Source of the DNA: Myxococcales bacterium
GTDB lineage: Bacteria > Myxococcota_A > Polyangia > Polyangiales > Polyangiaceae
DNA length: 50,603 nucleotides
NCBI GenBank assembly: GCA_013297655.1
Contig: JAAFHV010000032.1
Coordinates: 1 to 50,603 of the forward strand
Direction of reading: 5' to 3'
Shown here piece by piece: positions 9,717-18,976 of this stretch (position 1 is the first letter of the stretch; each line of letters opens with the position of its first letter). Below the pieces are notes generated by a model, which worked only from the letters and a program-made list of their open reading frames with translations, searched no databases and had not been told where the DNA came from. The translations under genes and the position numbers were made by a program.

Positions 9717-10295
9717 ATGCGTTCCGCTCTCGCCCCGAAGCTCGGACTCTTCTTCTCCGCAATCGTCGTCACGATCGGCGCAAGCTCCCTCGTCGCCTGC
9801 GGGGGAGACAAGGGCCAGTTCCCTTCCCCGAAGACCCCCGAGACCGTCACCTCGGCCGCCCCCGAGGCGCCGAAGAACAAGCTCCCCGCCGAGCCGCCCG
9901 CCTCGCCGAATTCGAGCGCGGTCCGCATCTCGGACGAGATCGTGCGCCTCTGCGGGATCAAGGCCCCGGACGCCTATTTCGCCTTCGACTCCGCGAACCT
10001 CCGCAAGGACGACGTCGGCGCCCTCGACCAGGTCGCGACGTGCTTCAACACGGGTCCGCTCAAAGGCCGCAAGCTGCGCATCCTCGGCCACACCGATCCT
10101 CGCGGCAGCTCGGAGTACAACATGACGCTCGGCCAGTCGCGCGCCGACTCGGTCGCCGGCTACGTGACGGGCAAGGGTCTCGACAAGGGCCACGTCGAGT
10201 CGTCGAGCCGCGGCGCGATGGACGCCGAGGGCGGCGACGAGCCCACCTGGGCGAAGGATCGCCGCGTCGATCTTCTCCTCGCTCCCGCGAACTGA
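9717..10295 (+). CDS. pal: Pal-like OmpA-domain lipoprotein
   Basis: The product has 192 residues. It has a signal peptide with lipobox SLVAC (Cys28), then a Pro/Ala-rich linker, then an OmpA/MotB peptidoglycan-binding domain from ~80. The domain contains YFAFDSANL, ILGHTDPRGSSEYNMTLGQS and RADSV, and ends with DRRVDLLL. It would anchor the outer membrane to peptidoglycan and interact with TolB and TolA. It directly precedes tolQRAB, the reverse of the common tolB-pal order. A longer in-frame start exists at 9573, but only ATG 9717 gives a correct lipoprotein signal. Confidence 0.9.
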   Translation: MRSALAPKLGLFFSAIVVTIGASSLVACGGDKGQFPSPKTPETVTSAAPEAPKNKLPAEPPASPNSSAVRISDEIVRLCGIKAPDAYFAFDSANLRKDDVGALDQVATCFNTGPLKGRKLRILGHTDPRGSSEYNMTLGQSRADSVAGYVTGKGLDKGHVESSSRGAMDAEGGDEPTWAKDRRVDLLLAPAN

Positions 10296-10327
10296 TACGT
10301 GTAGGTTCCACTTATTCCGGAGGCCCC

Positions 10328-11068
10328 GTGCATCGAGCTTTTGCCCCCGAAGCGCCCGCCGCCGACACGAAGATCCAGCTCGATCTCGTGTCGCTCTTGG
10401 GGCACGCCTCGTGGCCCGTCAAGATCACGGTCGGGCTCCTCGTCCTCGCGTCGTTGATGGTTTGGATCATTTCGATCCTCAAGTTTCTCCAGCTTTACCG
10501 CCTCAGAGGCTCGCAGGAAGACTTCGAGCGGGCGGCGCGGAGGAGCGTGTCGGCCGTCGCCCTCTACTCGCTCGTGCAGGCGGCGGTCGACGCCCCTGGC
10601 GCGCGCGTCGTGAAGGAGCTCCGAGCGCGGCGCACGACCAACGTCGATCGTCTGCGCGCCGCGGCCGACCGCGCGATCGTCGACGAGAGGCAGCGCGCGC
10701 GCTCGCTGCTATCGGCCCTCGGCTCGATCGCGTCCGCGGCGCCGTTCATCGGCCTCTTCGGCACCGTGTACGGGATCATGGACGCGTTCGTGCGCATCGG
10801 TGAAGCCAAGAGCGCAGCGCTTCCGGTCGTAGCCCCCGCGATCGGCGAGGCGCTCATTTCCACGGCGATCGGCCTCGCGGCGGCGATCCCCGCCGTTATC
10901 TTCTACAACGCGATCGACAAGCGAATAGGCGACCTCTTGTCCGAGCTCGAAGCGTCGGCGGCGGAGTGGGTCGCGCTCATCGCGGAGAGCGGCGCCGGTG
11001 GTGCCGAATCCGAGGCGCTGCCGCTCGTGCGATCGAACTTCCCCCCTCCTCAGCATGGTGGCCGATGA
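10328..11068 (+). CDS. tolQ: TolQ-like proton-channel protein (MotA/TolQ/ExbB family)
   Basis: The product has 246 residues. There is one membrane segment at ~35-55 and two more in the C-terminal half (SIASAAPFIGLFGTVYGIMDAF and ALISTAIGLAAAIPAVIFYN), the classic MotA/TolQ/ExbB layout. It forms the inner-membrane proton-driven motor with TolR. The GTG at 10328 has a GGAGG site four bases upstream. TolQ and ExbB are hard to separate by sequence; the adjacent pal and tolB genes favour Tol. It starts 32 bp after pal. Confidence 0.9.
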   Translation: MHRAFAPEAPAADTKIQLDLVSLLGHASWPVKITVGLLVLASLMVWIISILKFLQLYRLRGSQEDFERAARRSVSAVALYSLVQAAVDAPGARVVKELRARRTTNVDRLRAAADRAIVDERQRARSLLSALGSIASAAPFIGLFGTVYGIMDAFVRIGEAKSAALPVVAPAIGEALISTAIGLAAAIPAVIFYNAIDKRIGDLLSELEASAAEWVALIAESGAGGAESEALPLVRSNFPPPQHGGR

Positions 11069-11089
11069 TGGCCGCGGGAGCGCGCTGAC

Positions 11090-11551
11090 GTGGGCCTCTC
11101 GCGAGGGAGCAAGAGCCACGACAACGGCGGGGGCGGCGGCGGCTTTCGCGACATCAACGTGACGCCGCTCGTCGACGTCATGTTGGTGCTCCTCATCGTG
11201 TTCATGGTGACGGCGCCGCTGCTCACGACCGGGCTCCACGTCGACCTGCCCGAGGTCACCGCCGCGAACACGCCCATCAAGGACGCAAAGCTGATCGTCA
11301 CCGTCACGAAGGACGAAAAGATCCTCTTCGGCGATCGCGACGTGACGGCCCACCTCGAAGAAGAGCTCCGCACCAACAAGCGAATCCAGGCCGAGCACGA
11401 GGTCTACATTCTGGCCGACAAAGAGGCACGATATGGCGTAGTCGCGCGCACGGTCGCGGCCGCACGCGCGGCGGGGGTCACGTCGCTCAACCTGCTCGTC
11501 GAGCCCGAGAACGACCCCGGGAAGTCCCCGAGGGAGGAACCGAAGAAGTGA
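11090..11551 (+). CDS. tolR: TolR-like motor protein (ExbD/TolR family)
   Basis: The product has 153 residues. It has a short glycine-rich cytoplasmic start, one membrane helix with the proton-carrying Asp29 in NVTPLVDVMLVLLIVFMV, and a periplasmic domain ending in VARTVAAARAAGVTSLNLLVEP. It works with TolQ to energise TolA. It starts with GTG 21 bp after tolQ and overlaps the next gene by 4 bp. Confidence 0.9.
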   Translation: MGLSRGSKSHDNGGGGGGFRDINVTPLVDVMLVLLIVFMVTAPLLTTGLHVDLPEVTAANTPIKDAKLIVTVTKDEKILFGDRDVTAHLEEELRTNKRIQAEHEVYILADKEARYGVVARTVAAARAAGVTSLNLLVEPENDPGKSPREEPKK

Positions 11552-12327
11552 GCCTCGACGCGTTCCGCCCGCACGAGCTCGCGGTCGCCCTGATGTCGGC
11601 CGTCGGGGCGCAGCTCGGCCTCGCGGCGCTGTTCCTCGCGCCCCCTCCCGCGCCGACGGAGGCCGATTTTTCGGACGACAACGCGAAGCCGATCGCGATC
11701 TCGGTCACGCCGGTGGCGCTCTTGAAGCAGGGGAGTCAAACGCCGGGCAAGCTGCCCACGAGCTGGCAGAGGCAAGCCATACCGAACACCAAGACCGACG
11801 TCGCGCAGCCCTCCACGCAGGCCGATTTGCAGAACGCGCCGAAGAACAAACTCGACGCTGGCGTGGTGTCTACGTCGGACGCGCAGGCAGGTCCCGCCGC
11901 TTCGGTCGCGCAAACGGGCGACGCCGGCCCCGGCGATCCGTCGGCACCTGGCCTCGGTGTGCCGAACGGCTCGCCGAACGGCACCGAGACCGACCCGTTG
12001 AAGGGCCGCGCCGCGGATCAATACCGCTCCCAGCTCGCGGGCTGGTTTTTGGCGCACTTCATGATCAAGGGAAAAGTGCCATTCGACGAGCTCCAGAAGC
12101 TGCGCGGCGAGGTCGTCGTGTCGATCGGCGAAGATAGGCACGTCGGCGGCTCGTCCGTCACTCGCAACTCCGGCAACGCCACCTTCGACGCCGAGATCGA
12201 AGCGACGATGAACCGCATTCGTGCGAGCGGAGCAGAGGTTCCGGCGCCACCCCCGAATTACCCCGATCTGCTCGGGAAGACCGTCACGGTAGGATTTCGA
12301 TGCACCGTTCGAGCCCAATGCGAATGA
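11548..12327 (+). CDS. tolA: TolA/TonB-like energy transducer
   Basis: The product has 259 residues. It has one N-terminal hydrophobic segment (~12-32), a low-complexity Ala/Pro/Gln/Asp periplasmic spacer (~60-150), and a C-terminal TonB/TolA-type domain with GEVVVSIGEDRHV and FDAEIEATMNRIR. The spacer is shorter than the long helical one of E. coli TolA, so the name rests on its place between tolR and tolB. Two Cys residues near the C-terminus (FRCTVRAQC) could form a disulphide. The GTG at 11548 overlaps the tolR stop (GTGA). Confidence 0.8.
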   Translation: MSLDAFRPHELAVALMSAVGAQLGLAALFLAPPPAPTEADFSDDNAKPIAISVTPVALLKQGSQTPGKLPTSWQRQAIPNTKTDVAQPSTQADLQNAPKNKLDAGVVSTSDAQAGPAASVAQTGDAGPGDPSAPGLGVPNGSPNGTETDPLKGRAADQYRSQLAGWFLAHFMIKGKVPFDELQKLRGEVVVSIGEDRHVGGSSVTRNSGNATFDAEIEATMNRIRASGAEVPAPPPNYPDLLGKTVTVGFRCTVRAQCE

Positions 12328-13697
12328 CCCCGATCCGTCGTATCTCCGCTATCGCCGCCGCTTTGGCGCTCTCGTTCGTGCCGGGGCGCGCGCCCGCGCA
12401 AGGCTCCGCCCCTCCGCCCGACGACGCCCTCCTCGGCACGGTCGAGGTCGACGGCTCCGGGAACGGAATCACGCCGCTCCCGAAGCTCGCGTTCGTCCCG
12501 CTCACGCCGCTCTCGGACACCGATCGAGCGGCGCAGGCTGTCGTGCGCCACGACTTGGACCTCTGTGGCCAGTACGACGTCGTTCCGGCCGAGAAGCTTC
12601 CCGATTCTTCGGCGACACGAGAGACCGTGATCGATCTCGCGCAGTACCGAGCGAAGGCGGGCGCGGAGGTCGTGGTCCGCGTGTTTGCCGAGCAAAAGGG
12701 GTCCCAAATCGAGGTCGTCGGCGAGGCCTACGATACGCGCGGTTCCGCTCCCGCGCCGGCGGGGGGCACCCTCGCTGCGCCGGTCCCGCTGTTTCGCACC
12801 ACCGAGATCGCGAAAGAAGCCAAAGACTTACGCCTCACTGCCCACTCCGTGACGGACAAGATCTTGGGCGCGCTCTCGGGGAGGCCGGGGCCCTTCGTGA
12901 GCCACCTCGTGTTCTCGCGCCGCGACGGTACTTGGCAGTCGCTGAGGACCATCGATCCGGACGGAGAGAACGTAAAGACCGCGTCCCCCACGAACGCGAC
13001 GATCATGTCGCCGGTGTTCGGCCCCGGTGGTGTTCTCTACTACGTGATGAGCCGCGACTTCGCGCCGTTTCGGATCGCCGCCGGTCCACAGGGCACCTTC
13101 TTGCCTATCGACGTGCCCGGCTCCGTGATGGGAGTGGCCATCTCGCCGGAGGGGAATCGCGCCGCGATTACGGTGATGCGCGAAGGTAAGTCATCTATCC
13201 TCACGAGCGAAAACGGGAAGCTCTCCACTCTCACGGCGGCGCCCCTCGCCCACCACCCGGCGTTCGGACCGCTCGGCAAAGTGGCCTATGTCGGTGGCAC
13301 TCCCGTTCAGCGCGTGCACGTCGACGGGCAGGCGGTCTCCCCCGCCGGGTTCATGGCGAGCGCGCCCACCTTCTGCGAGACCACGAACGGCCTCTGGCTC
13401 GTGTTCACGGTCGAGGTGGCCGGCGGCGCGGAGCTCGTCTCCACCGATACGAGGGGCGGGAACATGCGACGTCTCACCCAGCGCCAGGGCGAGAATCGTT
13501 ACCCAGCGTGCAGCCCCGATGGCCGCCTGGTGGCGTTCTTCTCGACCACGAAGACAGGTCAGGGACCGGGCCTCTACCTCATGCCCATCGGGCGCCCGTG
13601 GCTCGCCAAGAAGGTCTCGTCGGAGGTCGGCCTCGGCCTTCGCTGGGAACGCCTGCCCTCCACGGTCGCGCCCGCAACGACCGGCGCCGCGCGCTGA
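12300..13697 (+). CDS. tolB: TolB-like periplasmic beta-propeller protein
   Basis: The product has 465 residues: a signal peptide (hydrophobic IAAALALSF, cleavage near AQG), an N-terminal TolB alpha/beta domain (LAFVPLTPLSDTD through the LAQYRAKAGAEVVVRV region), and a beta-propeller with WD40-like TolB repeats (YPACSPDGRLVAFFS is the clearest). TolB binds Pal in the periplasm as part of the Tol-Pal envelope-constriction machinery. ATG 12300 has a TAGGA site and overlaps tolA by 28 bp. ATG 12324 (ATGA overlap) is an alternative that keeps the signal peptide. Confidence 0.85.
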   Translation: MHRSSPMRMTPIRRISAIAAALALSFVPGRAPAQGSAPPPDDALLGTVEVDGSGNGITPLPKLAFVPLTPLSDTDRAAQAVVRHDLDLCGQYDVVPAEKLPDSSATRETVIDLAQYRAKAGAEVVVRVFAEQKGSQIEVVGEAYDTRGSAPAPAGGTLAAPVPLFRTTEIAKEAKDLRLTAHSVTDKILGALSGRPGPFVSHLVFSRRDGTWQSLRTIDPDGENVKTASPTNATIMSPVFGPGGVLYYVMSRDFAPFRIAAGPQGTFLPIDVPGSVMGVAISPEGNRAAITVMREGKSSILTSENGKLSTLTAAPLAHHPAFGPLGKVAYVGGTPVQRVHVDGQAVSPAGFMASAPTFCETTNGLWLVFTVEVAGGAELVSTDTRGGNMRRLTQRQGENRYPACSPDGRLVAFFSTTKTGQGPGLYLMPIGRPWLAKKVSSEVGLGLRWERLPSTVAPATTGAAR

Positions 13698-13801
13698 TCC
13701 GATCCCTCGTCGGTGCGAGGGACTGCGCCAAAAGTAGCGGCGGCGACCGCGCGCGACCGACGTGCTGTCTTGGCATTTCTGTCGCTCATGTACGGTTCGG
13801 G

Positions 13802-15799
13802 ATGGCTTGCGCCGGCGGCGAGATTGCGATGTTCTCGGAGGCCGAAGCTTTAATGGCCGACGAACGAGACCAAGAAATCGCGAGTCTCCGCGCACGGGTG
13901 TCGGCGCTCGAGGCCGATCGCGCACACGGACACCTCGACTCCGCCCTCGCCCGCGAAGAGGTATGGCGTCGCACGATCGACGCAATGCCGGGCGGCATCG
14001 TGCACGTACGCGCCGACGGAGCCATCCTCGAGGCGAACGCGGAGGCGCAGCGGCTGCTCGGGCTCTCCTTCGATGGGCTCACTCACTACACGAGCGAGTT
14101 CGCCACCGCGACGCTACGCGAGGACGGCGAGCCGTGTCCGCTCGAGGACTATCCCGTCACGCGCGCGCTCGTGACCGGGGAGCCACAAGCCCCCGTCACG
14201 ATCGGCATTCGCCACGAGAACGGCGCGATGGCGTGGGCCATCTTCACGGCCGTCCCGGTGAAAGATCCTCGCACCGGGAGCACCGCGGGCGCGATCGTGA
14301 CGTTCCTCGACATCACCGCGCGTCGCGAGGTCGAGGCCGCCCTGCGCGAGCGGGAGGCCCTGCTCCACTCCGTGCTGACGAGCGCGCCGAACCCGATCGC
14401 CTACACCGATCGGCGCGGGAACATCCGCTACGTGAATCGCACCCCCGCCGGCGATGCTAGCGGAGGGAGCGACATCGTCGGCAAGCCGGTCTGGGACCAC
14501 TTCTCCGGCCCCGACGAGGGCTTGGTGAAGGGTGTCTTCGACGAGGTCATGGCGACACGAGAGATTCGCCACTACGAGAGCGAGGCGCGCGGCCGGCGGT
14601 TCGTCGTGACGGTGGGGCCCGTGATCGAAGGCAACGAGGCCGTCGGGGCTGCGTTCGTCGCCCTCGACGTGACGGAGCAGCGCGCCCTCGAGACCAAAAT
14701 GCTCATCGCTGATCGAATGGCCGCGATTGGCACTCTCACCGCCGGGATCGCGCACGAAATAAACAATCCCCTTACCTATGTCCTCGCCAACGTGGAGTGG
14801 CTCGCGCGCGGCCTCGAAAAGCGCGACGACGGCACCCACGCGCGGATCGCTGCGATTCGGGAGGGTATCGGCAGGATTCGCTCGATCGTCGCCGACGTGA
14901 GCACGCTCTCCCACGCCGGAGAAGCGCGCCGCACGCTCGTCGACGTTCACGAGATGCTGGAGTCGGCGCTTCGCTTCGCAGACGGGACGATCCGTCAGCG
15001 CGCCCACGTCGTCCGCCTCTTTTCGCGTGTTCCGGCGGTGGAGGCGAGCGACTCCCGCCTCGCGCAGGTGTTCTTGAACCTGATCTTGAATGCCGCGCAG
15101 GCGATCGGCGACGGAGATCCGGTTCGCGACGCCATCACGATCACGACGAAGCGAGAGGGAAACAGTGTGACCGTGACGGTAGAGGACTCCGGTCCCGGAA
15201 TTCCGGAGTCCCTCCTTCCTCGCATCTTCGACCCGTTCGTGACGACGAAGCCGGTCGGGAGCGGCACCGGTCTCGGGCTCTACATTTGTCGCAACGTGGT
15301 CAGCGCCCACGGCGGGGAAATAACAGCCGAGAACAGGCCCGAAGGCGGCGCGCGTTTTCGCGTCGTCCTGCCCGCCGCTTCCACCACCCACGCCGATGAC
15401 GAGCACGACGCGCTCCCGCCACCGAGCGCGCGTCGACGCCTCCGCATCTTGGTCGTCGACGACGAGCGGCCGATCGTGGAAATCTTGACCGCGCTCCTGG
15501 ACGAGCACGACGTCGTCCCCGCCTACGACGGAGCAGAGGCGATCGTGATCCTCGAGGACGGCGCGTTCGATCTCGTGCTCTGCGACCTCGTGATGCCGCG
15601 GAAGACGGGAATGGACGTGTACGATTTCCTACGAAAGCGGCGCCCCGGCGAAGAGCAACGAATCGTGTTCATCACCGGCGGCGCGTCGAACGATCGCATG
15701 CAAACTTTCCTCCGCGCCACCCCGAACCAGGTGCTCGACAAGCCCTTCGGGTCGAACGAGCTCTCCGCCGTCGTCGCGCGCGCGTCGGCGCGCCGATGA
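13802..15799 (+). CDS. Hybrid sensor histidine kinase: two PAS domains, HisKA, HATPase and receiver
   Basis: The product has 665 residues. A short coiled-coil (~18-50) is followed by PAS 1 (~52-175) and PAS 2 (~182-292). The dimerisation domain has phospho-acceptor His318 in [10 protein letters not shown]. The ATPase domain has N-box Asn430 ([11 protein letters not shown]), DSGPGIP and [10 protein letters not shown]. The C-terminal receiver (~548-660) has acidic pair Asp553-554, phospho-acceptor Asp595, Thr625 and Lys647. All catalytic residues are present. There is no membrane segment, so it is cytoplasmic, and no output domain or partner regulator is adjacent. The start is uncertain: ATGs at 13802, 13829 and 13853 are all possible, the last having GGAGG about 11 bases upstream. 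It begins 104 bp after tolB. Confidence 0.9.
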   Translation: MACAGGEIAMFSEAEALMADERDQEIASLRARVSALEADRAHGHLDSALAREEVWRRTIDAMPGGIVHVRADGAILEANAEAQRLLGLSFDGLTHYTSEFATATLREDGEPCPLEDYPVTRALVTGEPQAPVTIGIRHENGAMAWAIFTAVPVKDPRTGSTAGAIVTFLDITARREVEAALREREALLHSVLTSAPNPIAYTDRRGNIRYVNRTPAGDASGGSDIVGKPVWDHFSGPDEGLVKGVFDEVMATREIRHYESEARGRRFVVTVGPVIEGNEAVGAAFVALDVTEQRALETKMLIADRMAAIGTLTAGIAHEINNPLTYVLANVEWLARGLEKRDDGTHARIAAIREGIGRIRSIVADVSTLSHAGEARRTLVDVHEMLESALRFADGTIRQRAHVVRLFSRVPAVEASDSRLAQVFLNLILNAAQAIGDGDPVRDAITITTKREGNSVTVTVEDSGPGIPESLLPRIFDPFVTTKPVGSGTGLGLYICRNVVSAHGGEITAENRPEGGARFRVVLPAASTTHADDEHDALPPPSARRRLRILVVDDERPIVEILTALLDEHDVVPAYDGAEAIVILEDGAFDLVLCDLVMPRKTGMDVYDFLRKRRPGEEQRIVFITGGASNDRMQTFLRATPNQVLDKPFGSNELSAVVARASARR

Positions 15800-15911
15800 G
15801 CGCGCCAAGATCGATGCAAACCACATAGACGCTGGGAGGGGACGCCGAGCGTGAGCCGCGCCGATTCGAACGACCGAAGGTCGCGAGCCACCGGCCGGCT
15901 CACCTCGGAAG

Positions 15912-16196
15912 GAACCAACCGTGCCAACCTTACGAGCGAAGCTCGTATCGAGGGCTCGATGGACCGTGGGGAGCGACGTCCGAAGGACCGAGCGACGACA
16001 CGAACCAACCGTGCCAACCTGACGAGCGAAGCTCGTACGGAGGGCTCGATGGACCGTGGGGAGCGACGTCCGAAGGACCGAGCGACGACACGAACCAACC
16101 GTGCCAACCTGACGAGCGAAGCTCGTACGGAGGGCTCGACGGACCGTGGGGAGCGACGTCCGAAGGACCGAGCGACGACACGAACCAACCGTGCCG
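15912..16196. repeat. 90-bp tandem repeat with GAA-loop palindromes
   Basis: Three 90-bp units start at 15912, 16002 and 16092, with a partial fourth from 16182, differing at only a few bases. Each unit contains the palindrome ACGAGC-GAA-GCTCGT and a shorter one, GTCC-GAA-GGAC. A related CGACC-GAA-GGTCG lies just upstream at 15871-15883. The period is a multiple of three, so one plus-strand frame stays open (GTG 15851 to 16201, a basic 30-residue repeat rich in Arg, Thr and Glu) as do minus-strand frames. I treat these as by-products. It resembles an extragenic palindrome or minisatellite array, not CRISPR. The 15800-16380 interval holds nothing else recognisable. Confidence 0.85.
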
Positions 16197-16380
16197 ACTA
16201 AACCCGAGCCCATCGGCGGGGGCTTACGGCGGATCGACCTCCGCGGCGCGCGGCCCCTCACCACCACGTAAGCGACGCAACGGGCCCGGATCGGGTTATG
16301 TTCGGCTCTTCGATGGTAGCGTCCGCGTTGAGCCTCATCTTCCCCGCCTCTTCCGCGCGCTCTCGGCCACGAGGGGCACG

Positions 16381-17697
16381 GTGAAACAATCCGAGCGGGC
16401 GCGGTTCCTCGAGCACCCACTCGAGTTTTCGCTGAACCTCTTCGCGGAGGTGCGGCCTGGGGAGGCGACGTCCGCGCTCCTCCTCACGCTCACCGTGTTT
16501 TTGCTGCTCACCTCGTACTACCTGCTCAAGGTCGCGCGCGAGCCGCTCATCTTGGTCGGGGGCGGAGCGGAGGTAAAGAGCTACGCCGCCGCGGGGCAGT
16601 CCGTTCTGCTCATCGGGTTCTCGTTCGCATACGGAGCGCTCGCGAAGGCCGTCACCCGCATTCGCCTCGTGACGTCGGTGTCGCTCTTCTTCGTGTCCAA
16701 TCTGGTCCTCTTTTGGGTCCTCGCGTCGACCAAGGTCCCCCTCGGGATACCCTTTTATCTCTGGGTCGGCGTGTTCAACATGTCCGTCGTGGCGCAGTTT
16801 TGGGGCTTCGCGGCAGACGTGCTCGGCGAAGAGCGCGGCAAGCGGCTGTTCCCGGTCCTCGGGATCGGGAGCTCGCTCGGGGCGGTGGCGGGCTCTGCGA
16901 TCGCGAAGCAGCTCGTCGCGCGCGGCCTCGGCCCGAGGTCGCTCATGGCGATCGCCGCGGTCGTGCTCGTCGTGTGCGTGGGGCTCACCCTCCTCGTCCA
17001 CTCTCGCGAAGAGCGCGCGCACGCCGACGACCCCAAAAAAGAAGAGCCCCTCGGCGGTCCGAACGGCTTCGCGATGCTCGTGTCGGACAGGTACCTCGTG
17101 ATGCTCGGCGTGTTCGCGATCGTGCTCAACGCGGTGAACTCGACTGGCGAATATCTCCTCGATCGCACGCTCCTCGAGGCAGCCAAGGATCACGCCGACC
17201 CGAACAAATTCGTGGGCGAGCTCAAGGCGAGCTATTTCCAATGGGTCAACATCATCGGCGTTACGCTGCAGATGTTCGCCGTGTCGCGCATCTTGAAAAA
17301 GATCGGCGTCGAGCGAGCCCTCTTCATCATGCCCGTCGTATCCATTTTTGGGTACGGAGTGCTCGCCGTTATCCCGATTCTGAACCTGGTATTTTCGGCC
17401 AAGGTAGCGGAGAACGCCCTCGACTACTCGCTCGAGAACACGAGCCGACAGGCCCTCTGGCTGCCCACGTCGCGGGAGGCGAAATACAAGGTGAAGCAGG
17501 TCGTCGACACGTTCCTCGTGCGCACGGGCGACGTCGCTTCGGCGGGCATCGTCGTCGCCGGCACCGCGATCGGGTTCTCTACGAAGCACTTCGCGATGGT
17601 AAACGTAGTGCTCGTCGGGGCCTGGTTCGTGACGCTCGTGTTCCTCGTGCGCGAGTACAAAAAGCGCGTGCCGGCGAAGCCCGCCAGCGCGACCTGA
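16381..17697 (+). CDS. Tlc-type (NTT) nucleotide transporter homologue
   Basis: The product has 438 residues with about 12 membrane segments and no repeat extension. The N-terminus (TSYYLLKVAREPLILVGGG, then AEVKSY) aligns with the conserved NTT start. The segment LENTSRQALWLPTSREAKY, then KVKQVVDT, is also typical. It is inner-membrane. The transported nucleotide or cofactor is unknown, and ATP/ADP exchange is established only for relatives in intracellular bacteria and plastids. It is a second family member 8 kb from the HEAT-fused one. The GTG start has a GAGGGG site six bases upstream. Confidence 0.88.
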   Translation: MKQSERARFLEHPLEFSLNLFAEVRPGEATSALLLTLTVFLLLTSYYLLKVAREPLILVGGGAEVKSYAAAGQSVLLIGFSFAYGALAKAVTRIRLVTSVSLFFVSNLVLFWVLASTKVPLGIPFYLWVGVFNMSVVAQFWGFAADVLGEERGKRLFPVLGIGSSLGAVAGSAIAKQLVARGLGPRSLMAIAAVVLVVCVGLTLLVHSREERAHADDPKKEEPLGGPNGFAMLVSDRYLVMLGVFAIVLNAVNSTGEYLLDRTLLEAAKDHADPNKFVGELKASYFQWVNIIGVTLQMFAVSRILKKIGVERALFIMPVVSIFGYGVLAVIPILNLVFSAKVAENALDYSLENTSRQALWLPTSREAKYKVKQVVDTFLVRTGDVASAGIVVAGTAIGFSTKHFAMVNVVLVGAWFVTLVFLVREYKKRVPAKPASAT

Positions 17698-17815
17698 AGG
17701 CAAACGTGCTCGAGGCCACGGTGCCGCTTCCAATCGCCCGCCCGCTCGGGGCCGCCACCGTCCGCCGACGCGCGGAAGTCCTCGGTTTCCCCTCTCTTCT
17801 CGTGATTTCGGGCAG

Positions 17816-18976
17816 ATGAATCGGTTAGTGTCTGGCGGGTTGCGAAGACGAGCAGCAGCACGATGGGCGATCACGCTCGGCCTCGCACTCGGGTCGACAT
17901 GGGCTGGCCTCGCGCGAGCCGACGACGCGGGGGCGCCAGTCGTGCTCGGATCGGACGCGGGGGCGGAGCCAATTCCCACCACCGCTGTCACGGGCGTGCG
18001 CGCGGCGCCTCCGCCACCATCGACGAGCACGGGTTCCGCCGTCGTTCCGCCGGTGAGTGCGCCGCCACCGCCACCGGCAGCGAGCTCCGCCGACCCGCGC
18101 TCGAACGACGAAACCGAGCGCATACGCCGCCGAGCGTTCGACGGTTCCGTCGCGATAGGTGGCGAGGATTTGCGGCGCCACCTGCCCGAGCTTGTATGGG
18201 ATCGCTCGTATGCTCGATTCGGCACCGCGAACGCGATCGTTACCGGGCTCGGCGGAGCGACAACCCTCGCGATGGCGATCCTGCCGCCGTTCGAGGGCAA
18301 CCGGCGCTCAGGAGGCATAGGCTTCGACGAAGATGCTCGAAATGCGCTTCGCGCGCCCAGCTTCGAGGGCCGGTACATCGCGCGCGACTCGAGCGACGTC
18401 ATCCTCTCGCTCTCGACGACGTATCCCTTCTTCGTCGACGCCCTCGTATCGGCATGGTGGTTCCGTGGCAACGCCGACGTCGCGCGGCAAATGGCCCTCA
18501 TCGACGCAGAGGCGTTCGCCATTACGGGCACTCTACAAGGAATCACGAACGTGATCGCCGCGCGAGAACGGCCCTATGGGCGCACCTGCGGCGGGGAGAC
18601 CCCGGAAGACAGCGTCGATTGCACCACGGTCGGGCGATACCGAAGCTTCTTCAGCGGACACGCGGCCTTTACGTTCACCGCTGCCGGGCTCATCTGCTCG
18701 CACCACTTGCAGCTCGATCTCCTCGGCAACAAGGTGGCCGACATCTCGAGCTGCATCGCGGCTTATCTCGGTGCCGGCGCGGCGGCCACGCTACGTGTCG
18801 TGGGCGACATGCACTACGCGTCCGACGTGATCGTCGGTGCGGTCGTGGGCACTTCCGTCGGACTCGCGGTGCCTTGGTTCCACTACCACGGCTTCCGCGC
18901 CGGGGGCCGTACGGGTGGAGTCGACTTCCACCTCGTCCCCGCTCCCTCCGGGGCGAGCATCATGGGGACGTTCTAA
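17816..18976 (+). CDS. Periplasmic PAP2-family acid phosphatase
   Basis: The product has 386 residues: a signal peptide (1-~35, ending ARADD), then a Pro/Ala/Ser-rich linker to ~95. The PAP2 core has the three motifs: ARERP (250-253), SGH (280-282, with His282) and RVVGDMHYASD (Arg327, His333, Asp337). The family removes phosphate from lipids such as undecaprenyl pyrophosphate or phosphatidate, or from small phosphate esters. Only moderately hydrophobic segments are visible. Its stop shares one base with the next start (TAATG), so the phosphatase and the outer-membrane protein are probably coupled. Confidence 0.88.
   Translation: MNRLVSGGLRRRAAARWAITLGLALGSTWAGLARADDAGAPVVLGSDAGAEPIPTTAVTGVRAAPPPPSTSTGSAVVPPVSAPPPPPAASSADPRSNDETERIRRRAFDGSVAIGGEDLRRHLPELVWDRSYARFGTANAIVTGLGGATTLAMAILPPFEGNRRSGGIGFDEDARNALRAPSFEGRYIARDSSDVILSLSTTYPFFVDALVSAWWFRGNADVARQMALIDAEAFAITGTLQGITNVIAARERPYGRTCGGETPEDSVDCTTVGRYRSFFSGHAAFTFTAAGLICSHHLQLDLLGNKVADISSCIAAYLGAGAAATLRVVGDMHYASDVIVGAVVGTSVGLAVPWFHYHGFRAGGRTGGVDFHLVPAPSGASIMGTF

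Noticed and set aside
15912-16196. CRISPR array
   Set aside because: Whole 90-bp units repeat with no unique spacers between short repeats, and no cas genes are near.
15851-16201. Protein of 116 residues with 30-residue repeats
   Set aside because: The frame is open because the DNA repeat has a period divisible by three; opposite-strand frames are equally open, and there is no ribosome site or domain.
16258-18546. Minus-strand open frame of ~760 codons
   Set aside because: Antisense to the second transporter and the PAP2 gene, both of which have clear family motifs.
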